Virus record (IMG/VR): IMGVR_UViG_3300023281_000031
Coordinates: 1 to 24,464 of that record
Origin: a virus
Direction: 5' to 3' (one strand)
DNA: 24,464 bases
Position 1 is the stretch's first letter. The number at the start of each line of letters is the position of its first letter. The notes under the pieces are model-generated. The model did not search any database. It was given only the letters and a program-made list of their open reading frames with translations, and was not told the DNA's origin. Below, in pieces: positions 1 through 6,722 of this stretch. The position numbers and the translations under genes are program-made.

Positions 1-1500
1 CATCATAGCTTCGGCTGCCCACCCTGAGTTCCACGCGTTAGAAACACCGTCAGTAAATCCCTGCCAGTTCTCAGTAAACTCAGCGTATACATTCTTATCG
101 TGCTTAGCGTCTAAGTAAGTCTTCGCTTGGTCATACTTCATAGCCGCCTGCTGCTGCACCTGCTTATTGGAGTTGAATTCAGCGATTAGATTATTAGCAT
201 ACTCAAGCTCCTGCTCATTCTTAGGCTCGTATTTTACTAGCTCCTCCACGGGTATACCGAACGAAGCCATAGAATTCTTCTGAATAGCTGCCTCCTTAGC
301 GCGTGATGATTGATTAATACTAGCCGCCTGACCAGCTATTTTATTCTGACGCTGGTTGAGGTATACATCGAAGTCCTCACGTGCTGTCATAGCCTCGTCA
401 TCCATAACCGCATCGAAGAGGGTGTCCTCTCGCTGCTCGATAGAATCCACATAGCTCTCTACGTCTTTACGTAGTACGCCGTTAGTGTAGTGCTGACTAT
501 ACAAAGCCTTCTCTTCTTCATTAAGAGATTCTAACTCAACGTTGTCACTGTCCTCTAAGAAGATACGCTCGTCACGTAAAGCCTCGTACTCCTGTAGTGC
601 TGCTTGGTCAGAGCCATAATCTCTATTCCTTTCACGAAAGAAATGCTGAGCTTCAATCTCTACAGGGGCCACGTCCTTCCAGCTGCCCTCAGCAAAAGCA
701 TTAGCCTCCTCCTCAGTGTCAAAAGTAAATACCTCACCACGCGATTCAGCTGTTTGGATAGCTTCGTCCGTACCCAACCTCATCCACGTTCTACCGTCTG
801 AGTTGTAGTTGTCAGGGTTGATAGGGAATAGAGTAGGCGCCACCTTGTACTGACCGTCTTGTTCGTACGACATAAACTCCACCGTGGATTCGGTGCCGTC
901 GTTATTACGCATAGCTTCCGCCCTCATATTCTGAGCACGGTAAGCTTTGTCTAGTACGTTATCGGTGTCTAACTCTACAGGTGCGGTAGCGTTAGCATTC
1001 ATAAACTGACGTAGACGCTGCGATTCTACCTCAGCCCCTGCATCAGTAAACGTGTCTAGGTCCACGTCGATAGAGGCGCTACCGTCGGTAGTAGTGACGG
1101 ACATTGCATCGCCGATACCTGATTCGTTGAAAGTAAATCCATACTTCCCAAACTCTTTACGCATATCAGGAACCACCTGCTCCTCCTCCTGAGCTATAAG
1201 GCCAGGGGTTACTACGTCGAGAGACTCAGATAGGCTAGGTGCTTGGTCAACGAGTTGAACGGACGGCTCCAAAGAACCATCGTCCAATGACGAATCCATA
1301 GGCTCGTCTTTTTTTTTTAAGCCCATCAAGGCTTGGTAGTCATCCATACTCTTGGAATAACCACCCGTCTGAAACAAGTCGTAAGAATCTTGAAGAGCTT
1401 GAGGGTTTGTATTGATAAGCTCTACAAACTCATCGAAAGATTTGGCGTAGCCCCCTGTCTTAAACAACTCGTACGAGTCCTTAACTGCTTGTTCGTTCAT
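1..1500 (-). CDS. Large virion (cargo/internal) protein, 3'-truncated by window edge
   Basis: The frame stays open from an ATG at 1500 to the window edge, giving 500 residues with no stop, so only the N-terminal part is seen. Residues 2-61 are two copies of a 30-residue motif with core DSYELFKTGGYAKS and then DSYDLFQTGGYSKS. A lysine patch (62-64) encoded by a run of ten A follows. The rest is acidic, rich in Q, E and A, and mostly helical in character, with no catalytic motif I recognise. It starts 9 nt after the 670-aa gene and continues the block of candidate internal virion proteins. From position and composition I infer a large protein packaged in the head and ejected with the DNA. It could also be the start of a very large virion enzyme whose active domain lies outside the window. 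The gene is secure; the role is tentative. Confidence 0.75.
   Translation of the reverse strand, partial: MNEQAVKDSYELFKTGGYAKSFDEFVELINTNPQALQDSYDLFQTGGYSKSMDDYQALMGLKKKDEPMDSSLDDGSLEPSVQLVDQAPSLSESLDVVTPGLIAQEEEQVVPDMRKEFGKYGFTFNESGIGDAMSVTTTDGSASIDVDLDTFTDAGAEVESQRLRQFMNANATAPVELDTDNVLDKAYRAQNMRAEAMRNNDGTESTVEFMSYEQDGQYKVAPTLFPINPDNYNSDGRTWMRLGTDEAIQTAESRGEVFTFDTEEEANAFAEGSWKDVAPVEIEAQHFFRERNRDYGSDQAALQEYEALRDERIFLEDSDNVELESLNEEEKALYSQHYTNGVLRKDVESYVDSIEQREDTLFDAVMDDEAMTAREDFDVYLNQRQNKIAGQAASINQSSRAKEAAIQKNSMASFGIPVEELVKYEPKNEQELEYANNLIAEFNSNKQVQQQAAMKYDQAKTYLDAKHDKNVYAEFTENWQGFTDGVSNAWNSGWAAEAMM
1318..1497 (-). repeat. Two tandem 90-bp coding repeats (30-aa motif)
   Basis: Residues 2-31 and 32-61 of the truncated virion protein align without gaps at a period of 30 residues (90 bp). 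By eye about 15 positions are identical, including D-S-Y-x-L-F, T-G-G-Y, K-S, D and L. The DNA copies have diverged more than the proteins, so this is an old duplication kept for protein function and not a recent tandem slippage. The pattern suggests a small helical hairpin used twice, for example as a docking tag. Confidence 0.85.
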
Positions 1501-1509
1501 GACTATTTA

Positions 1510-3522
1510 TTAATATCCACTTGTATCCCTAGTACCGTTTGGGTTGGTCGTAGCTGGTGCTCCAGACGCGCCAGGCGCTCCGAACTGTCCTTGTCTAGCC
1601 TCTCTAACTTTCTCGTTATTGTAGGCATCGAACGTGGCTCCATCAAAGATAGAACGAAAGTCCTTAGTGGTAATAGTTCGCCCCGTTTTTGCAGCGTCAA
1701 GCACCATCTTATTTACCTCTTCCATCGTTGACTTAGGAACATCTCTATCATCAGGTATATATATAGGCTCCGTCATTACGCTAGGCACAAAGTATTCGAT
1801 AGCGTCGTTGTCGTTTCCTAACAGCCCTTCACTACTAGGGATGTCGTTTTCATTTACAAATCTAACAGTGGACTGAAGTCCCGCCGTAGCTAGAGCTGAC
1901 TGAGCAGCCGTAGCCATGACTGAGAACTCAGGGTCCTCAGGGTTCTCCCCTAGTGCCTCATTGTATGCATTACGTGGAGACTTCTTGGACTTACCAACCA
2001 CCTCATCGTAGCCTGTTATCTGAGTGGGTGCGTCAGTAATTCCAGCCCTCGTACCAGAGAAATCCTTATTAACCATAGTAGATGAGGGGTCGCCACCACC
2101 TGAACGCTCCATCACCTCGGTCACATTGCTCACCCCATGAACAGTGTTGCCCAACTCAGCCCACTGCTGAAGAGTTACATCCTCTGGTAGATTGATTGTA
2201 CGAGAGGTGCCGTTACTATAGGTAACGGTATACTGTCCGTCGGTTGTAAAGTCAAGGTCTCTTATATCCCTACTTACCGCGCCTGGTTCGCTCAACGCTT
2301 TATCAGCTGCCATCTGCCGCTCTTCAGCGCTGGTCGCGTTAAAGATTTGATTCCATGAACCCACCGCCTGTTCTTCAGTTTTTTCTGAGCCTGACCGAGC
2401 TTCAGCTTGAGAGCTTTTCTCCCACCATTTCTCAGGTCGAGCCGTCTCTTTCTCGTCAAGCATTCCACGCAAACGATTGGTTACCGTCTCCTTCGCCATA
2501 GCTACCTGGCTCTCTCGGTTGGCGTTAATCTTATCGGCCATCTCCTGTGTGACAGGAGGGACGGCGTCAAGGTTGGCTTTAATCTCTACGTCGAACCCAG
2601 GGATAGGCGCACCAGACGTAGGTTGTTCGGGGTTGTCAATCAATAGTATCAGGGACGGGTCGTTAGCCGCCTCCTGGAAATCAGACGTAAAACCAAAGGG
2701 AGTCCCCTCATCGTTAGTCTTTCGGATATTGGTTAGGATAGAGCTGGTATTGGTGGGCACCGCAAGCTGTTGGTTAACCAGGTCCCTTTCCATATTGAGA
2801 TACTCAGGGCTATTCATAGCTGACTCAAGGGTTTTTACATTACCCTTCATCATCACCTTTACCTTAGCGCCTAGGTTATCCACGCTAGAAGCTAGAGAAC
2901 CCTCCATGTCAAAGGCGTCGTACCTTGCCTTCATACGCATCTTCAGGTCATTCACTCTCAACCTGTCGTTAGGGCTGGTGGACATCTCTTGTACCCCTGT
3001 TTCAGGGTTAGTAATCATCTTAGCTGCATTGACCTGCCCATTAGCTGGGTCAATGAAAAGACTTGTACTACTAAAGTTACCAAACCCCTCTGCTGTAGCC
3101 ATCAGATATGCTTCAAGAGCCTGAGCCTCTCCATTTTTTTGGCGCTCCATCTTGTCAGCATACTCGTTCTGGTACTCCGTCGCCATACTGAACGCATCGT
3201 TAGTGCCCTGTTCTAGGTTTGCCCTGATATTGGTATAGTCGCTGACCCTCATCTGACCAGACTTCAATAAGTTCTCCGTGATAAGAGCGTACTCCGATAG
3301 GTCATTAGAGAACTGAGTGACATAACGATTAGCGTCCTGGTGCTCACCTAGTGGCGGGCTAGCAAACATCTCAGCTTGGTCCCTAGCTTGTTGGTCCAGT
3401 TCGGCCTTCATACCATCGCGAATACCACGCTCAGTGGCAATCATCTTGGTCATATCCTGCCCTACTTTACCCCAGTCTACCTGAGTAGCAGCACTCCTCT
3501 GAGCTCTCTTATAGTAAGTCAT
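1510..3522 (-). CDS. Internal virion (cargo) protein candidate, 670 aa
   Basis: Complete gene. Its ATG overlaps the stop of the 300-aa gene by 1 nt (TAATG), so the two are probably translationally coupled. The first 290 residues look strongly helical and charged, including an N-terminal stretch rich in D, Q, R and E (about 20-55) and a segment around 80-95 (ITENLLKSGQMRVSDY) that I associate with virion proteins of marine Bacteroidota phages. The middle has a short beta-like stretch (TTDGQYTVTYSNGTSRTINL). The C-terminus is a G/A/P/N-rich flexible tail. There is no signal peptide, membrane segment or enzyme motif. Position between a gp14-like small internal protein and a larger virion protein resembles the T7 gp14-gp15-gp16 order, which suggests a role as ejected internal protein. 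The family assignment is inference. Confidence 0.65.
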   Translation of the reverse strand: MTYYKRAQRSAATQVDWGKVGQDMTKMIATERGIRDGMKAELDQQARDQAEMFASPPLGEHQDANRYVTQFSNDLSEYALITENLLKSGQMRVSDYTNIRANLEQGTNDAFSMATEYQNEYADKMERQKNGEAQALEAYLMATAEGFGNFSSTSLFIDPANGQVNAAKMITNPETGVQEMSTSPNDRLRVNDLKMRMKARYDAFDMEGSLASSVDNLGAKVKVMMKGNVKTLESAMNSPEYLNMERDLVNQQLAVPTNTSSILTNIRKTNDEGTPFGFTSDFQEAANDPSLILLIDNPEQPTSGAPIPGFDVEIKANLDAVPPVTQEMADKINANRESQVAMAKETVTNRLRGMLDEKETARPEKWWEKSSQAEARSGSEKTEEQAVGSWNQIFNATSAEERQMAADKALSEPGAVSRDIRDLDFTTDGQYTVTYSNGTSRTINLPEDVTLQQWAELGNTVHGVSNVTEVMERSGGGDPSSTMVNKDFSGTRAGITDAPTQITGYDEVVGKSKKSPRNAYNEALGENPEDPEFSVMATAAQSALATAGLQSTVRFVNENDIPSSEGLLGNDNDAIEYFVPSVMTEPIYIPDDRDVPKSTMEEVNKMVLDAAKTGRTITTKDFRSIFDGATFDAYNNEKVREARQGQFGAPGASGAPATTNPNGTRDTSGY

Positions 3523-4424
3523 TATCCGAAAGGGTTCATGTTGTAAAAGTCATTCTGAGGCATACCGATTACTTGATTTCCAAGATTCGTTTGCTGTCCC
3601 TGTACGCCAGGCATAGTCACCACCCCTGGTACGGTCTGCTGAGCCTGAGGCATAGCGTAGTTGAAGGCGTTAGACCGAGCCATACCCTTCATTGCGTTAT
3701 TGTCCAGGCCGCCGATAAAGGAGCCATACTGTTGGTCATTCATACCCCCTACAGAAGAGAAGTCAACACCACCTATGATGCCAGCTTGAGCAAGAGAATT
3801 CCTGTAATCAGCGGACGTTGCGCCTTTATTGTTTTGCATGAATAACTTCTGCATCTTAGCGTCGTTCCTTACGTTGGCTGTCTTCGCGTATAGCGGAGCC
3901 ATCTCCATCGCTTGCTGGCCCATGCTAGCTACTCCAGTAACCCCAGCCTGTATGTTGGCTGCTCTAGCTACCTGAGCATCTCGCGCTGCCTCTTGAGCTC
4001 CAGCCACCTCACCTAAGTCAAGCTCAGTATTTATATCACGAAGCCTACTCTGTTCAGCTATAATATCATCCTCTATCTGCGTGAGCTCGTTACCCATCGC
4101 AGTACGGGTGCCAGCCTGCTGTTGACCAGCGGCCATAGCTACACGCCCAGCGGTGGCAGCGCTACCACGAGGGTCGGATTCACGAGCCGCCTGCATAGCG
4201 TCAGCCGCAACGACCAAGTTCGCCTCCCGCTCTAACTCGTATGGTTCTTTCTTAATAGACTTCGCCTCAGCGTAGTTTACATCCAGACGTTTTCTCGCCT
4301 CAGACATAGCTTTAGCTGCGTCAGCGTTAGCCTTATCTTCTAACTTACGCTGTTTGCCAGCTTGATAGAATGAAGCGCCAGTAGTTATGCTTGTTAGGGC
4401 TAGCGATGCGATTATTCCTGACAT
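3522..4424 (-). CDS. Small internal virion protein, alanine-rich, T7 gp14-like in position
   Basis: 300-aa gene starting inside the end of the cupin gene (13-nt overlap). The N-terminus (residues 3-20, GIIASLALTSITTGASFY) is a hydrophobic, glycine-containing stretch like that of small internal/ejection proteins. Residues 25-170 are Ala-, Glu- and Arg-rich and probably form long helices, with a short Gln cluster near residue 105. The C-terminal 100 residues are rich in N, Q, G and M and probably flexible. T7 gp14 and P22-type ejection proteins share this size and composition, but I see no residue-level signature, so the function is inferred from composition and from the larger virion proteins immediately downstream. 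Confidence 0.6.
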   Translation of the reverse strand: MSGIIASLALTSITTGASFYQAGKQRKLEDKANADAAKAMSEARKRLDVNYAEAKSIKKEPYELEREANLVVAADAMQAARESDPRGSAATAGRVAMAAGQQQAGTRTAMGNELTQIEDDIIAEQSRLRDINTELDLGEVAGAQEAARDAQVARAANIQAGVTGVASMGQQAMEMAPLYAKTANVRNDAKMQKLFMQNNKGATSADYRNSLAQAGIIGGVDFSSVGGMNDQQYGSFIGGLDNNAMKGMARSNAFNYAMPQAQQTVPGVVTMPGVQGQQTNLGNQVIGMPQNDFYNMNPFG

Positions 4425-4957
4425 AATAATTTCTTGTTTAGTATGATATGCTCAGGAAGCGTACGATAATCCGTAGTGTACACGTCCTGCTCAGCTTCCT
4501 CAATGGTTTGTTTATCGGTCCTATATACGCAGGCCCAAGTACAGTCCTCGTGCATATAAGCCACGCGCTGAGTACCTGTCTCAGTCATCACCGTAAGTGG
4601 TGCTTGAATTCTCTTTACCTCACCCGTGTCCATAAGCACTGACATATCGCCAGATAAGAAGAACGAAGGGTGGTCTTGCTTGTGGATGTAACTAACAACC
4701 AACGAGCCTTTAGGCATAAAGATTTCCCTAGTATATAACCCGTCCTTTAGGTGGTGCTTTAAAGGCATAGTCTCCTCCATCTCTTTAGTATGGTGAACGA
4801 CAGCCCCCTCCTGAGCCAATATACGCTGAGTAAAATCTTCTATATTCTCCCATAACAAACCCCTATCCTCATGGATATAAGACAAGACAGACTCTGGGCC
4901 ACTCCTTTTTTTATTGAGTAACTTCTTTACAGTCTCTAATGTTTGTGCTATCCCCAT
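4412..4957 (-). CDS. Cupin-fold protein in the tail/virion block
   Basis: 181-aa protein. Residues 72-147 read as a small single-domain cupin: GLYTREIFMPKGSLVVSYIH begins the barrel, H92 and H96 lie in the IHKQDH motif, a turn LSGDMSVLMDTGEVKRI follows, then APLTVMTETGTQRVAYMHED with H136 in the second cupin motif. H92, H96 and H136 could bind a metal. The glutamate usual in classical motif 1 is not obvious, so this may be a structural or altered cupin. Residues 1-65 are helical and charged. The gene starts 21 nt after the 267-aa tail gene and ends inside the start of the internal virion protein gene. I recall similar proteins in other phages of Bacteroidota and marine hosts, where the role is unknown. 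Sugar or small-molecule binding is possible but unproven. Confidence 0.7.
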   Translation of the reverse strand: MGIAQTLETVKKLLNKKRSGPESVLSYIHEDRGLLWENIEDFTQRILAQEGAVVHHTKEMEETMPLKHHLKDGLYTREIFMPKGSLVVSYIHKQDHPSFFLSGDMSVLMDTGEVKRIQAPLTVMTETGTQRVAYMHEDCTWACVYRTDKQTIEEAEQDVYTTDYRTLPEHIILNKKLLCQE

Positions 4958-4964
4958 ACTAATT

Positions 4965-4972
4965 CAAAGGTA
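4965..4972 (-). promoter_or_regulatory. Possible Bacteroidota -7 box (TACCTTTG)
   Basis: On the minus strand TACCTTTG matches TAnnTTTG and sits 7 nt before the cupin ATG at 4957, in the 21-nt gap after the 267-aa gene. A transcript from here would be nearly leaderless. I see no convincing -33 TTG box, and one 8-mer match can arise by chance, so this is weak. Confidence 0.25.
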
Positions 4973-4978
4973 AGAATT

Positions 4979-5782
4979 TCACGGGAAGGATTTCATGACC
5001 TCCGACTTCACTGCGAAAAGCTCTACCGCCTCAGTGTCAGAGTTGGTCAAGGTGAATACACAGTAGTGGCCTAGCACACCGTGAGACTCAGCTACCTGGT
5101 TCTTCACATACAGGATAAAACTTACGTCAGGCACCACTACTGTACCGATAACCACAAGGTTATTGATTCCGTTAGGGAGGTCCACGTTGATAGACTGTAC
5201 CGTACCCACAAACACGGGAGTTATAGTAGCGCCTGGAGCTGCGTAATAGATAGCGTCACCTCCAGTAATCATAGTGCCTATGCTGGTGGTCAGAGGGAAG
5301 TTGATAGTCGTCGTAGTCGCTCCCGTTACAGTAGTCAAGCTATTACCTATACCATTGACAGAGCGTAGGTCATAGTTAGCGAAGTCATCTCCCACTGTAC
5401 CAGGGTCCGCGCTGTTACGGATAAAGGCAAACCAGTCTGACTCCTTCTGCTTAAAGAAAGCCGCCTCAATAACACCTGGTGTCTGTAGCTCAGTAACCAA
5501 CTCAGCCTTCCACGCGTGGTCTCCCTCGTAAGCTATTGTCTTAAACAGCTTATTCATAATAGGCTCGGCGTTAAAGACGCTCTCCATTTTAGAAGAGTCC
5601 TGACTACCGTAGAAATTATTACGTAACTCGTTGGTGTTGTGCTGCCATAGGTTACCCCCACTAAATGTGTATAGGTACTGGTTCATACCTTGAATCCACT
5701 CAGGGATATAGGAATAAAAAGAAGGCCACCCCCGCGCAGGTGGGCTAAAAGTCAATGTGTAGTTCCCTTCAGGTACAGGCAT
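4979..5782 (-). CDS. Tail structural protein; stand-alone domain resembling part of crAss-like muzzle proteins
   Basis: 267-aa protein. Residues 18-70 carry the pattern GW-PSFYSY-PEW...YLYTF-GGNLWQHN...NNFYG....S-FN. I associate this with short-tail proteins of Bacteroidota phages, where it often lies inside the giant muzzle/stabilisation protein. Residues 71-130 look like a continuing beta-rich fold. Residues 145-240 contain a Thr/Ile/Val-rich beta domain (TTVTGATTTTINF and later). The last 30 residues return to charged beta strands. The gene lies 10 nt after the Cys-rich 306-aa gene. I infer a virion component of the tail tip or muzzle; no enzyme motif is present. Confidence 0.6.
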   Translation of the reverse strand: MPVPEGNYTLTFSPPARGWPSFYSYIPEWIQGMNQYLYTFSGGNLWQHNTNELRNNFYGSQDSSKMESVFNAEPIMNKLFKTIAYEGDHAWKAELVTELQTPGVIEAAFFKQKESDWFAFIRNSADPGTVGDDFANYDLRSVNGIGNSLTTVTGATTTTINFPLTTSIGTMITGGDAIYYAAPGATITPVFVGTVQSINVDLPNGINNLVVIGTVVVPDVSFILYVKNQVAESHGVLGHYCVFTLTNSDTEAVELFAVKSEVMKSFP

Positions 5783-5792
5783 AGCTTATTTT

Positions 5793-6713
5793 TTAGCAAG
5801 CAACAAGATTCGTAATAACACCGTTAGCCACGGTTATAACAGAACTAGTAGGTGCGCTGTCTGTTACTTTATAATCACCTGTAGCTAATATATTTGTCCC
5901 TAAAGAGTCACTAAAGACCCAGTCATTTACAGCTAATATACCAGGGGTATTTTTCACCGTAGCTTGATAGAACGTCTGGTCTTCAACAGAGCTACAGCTC
6001 CCTCCTACTAAAGAGGAAGAGAACGAAGGAAGAGCAGTCGCACAAGCTACCTTAACCCCCCATGAGGCAGACTTACAATAGCTAACTACTGTAATCTGAA
6101 GGGTAGAGGGCGTGGTAGCCGACTTAGGGATTACCATATAGCAGCTCTTAGGGTCTTGAGTACTAAAGCTCACATCACCCCCTGCTATAGTGACCGCCGA
6201 GGAAGACCCCGTAGCCGCGAAAGCCCCACCTGAGTATACATAATCAGGTAATGTGTACGGGCTTTCTGTTGTAATAGTGGTAGCACAAATACCTGATGTA
6301 GAATTACCTAGGTATGTAACACCATTAAGTGTAGATGTCTTATGGTAGCCGTCAATCTCTGAGCTAAAAGCGTTATACGTAACCCCGTTATACACCGCGT
6401 ACATACCGTCAGGGACATCTCCAGGGAGGTACTTAATAACAATAGCCCCCGTGTCTGCGCCTAAGTTGGTGGTGATATCGTAGACACCCTCGGTTCCTCG
6501 ATGTGTTATCTCGACACCATCACAGTCAGAGGCACACGAGGGGCACGAGGTAGAGGGACCTAATGTACAGGTAGCGTTGTCTAGATATCTTACGATAACC
6601 CCGTCGGAATAATTACCTGAAGCAGCACAAGTGGTTAGCCCTACGTTAGTGAATACACCTGTTGATGTAGCGAGTGTCGTTCCGTTTAGAAAGTAGTTGC
6701 TTATTACGCCCAT
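5793..6713 (-). CDS. Cysteine-rich tail tip/fibre-like protein
   Basis: 306-aa protein made almost wholly of short beta-forming, S/T/G/V/A-rich segments, with about eleven cysteines. A cluster C57-x2-C60-x3-C64 (CPSCASDC) could bind zinc or form disulphides. The N-terminal part (residues 20-43, FTNVGLTTCAASGNYSDGVI) and C-terminal part (FSDSLGTNILATGDYKVTD, ending in Cys 306) have the look of small modules found on tail appendages of Bacteroidota phages. The gene sits 9 nt after the muzzle-like gene, whose own C-terminus is also Cys-rich. The leader is A/T-rich (AATTTAAATC before ATG) with no Shine-Dalgarno sequence. I infer an exposed tail protein, possibly for receptor binding. Confidence 0.6.
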   Translation of the reverse strand: MGVISNYFLNGTTLATSTGVFTNVGLTTCAASGNYSDGVIVRYLDNATCTLGPSTSCPSCASDCDGVEITHRGTEGVYDITTNLGADTGAIVIKYLPGDVPDGMYAVYNGVTYNAFSSEIDGYHKTSTLNGVTYLGNSTSGICATTITTESPYTLPDYVYSGGAFAATGSSSAVTIAGGDVSFSTQDPKSCYMVIPKSATTPSTLQITVVSYCKSASWGVKVACATALPSFSSSLVGGSCSSVEDQTFYQATVKNTPGILAVNDWVFSDSLGTNILATGDYKVTDSAPTSSVITVANGVITNLVAC

Positions 6714-6722
6714 GATTTAAAT

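Noticed and set aside
604-1876. Several plus-strand open frames of 65-132 residues across this stretch
   Set aside because: They lie opposite long, continuous minus-strand genes, have low-complexity or Ser/Leu-rich products without family features, and lack sensible starts. They are shadows of the coding strand.
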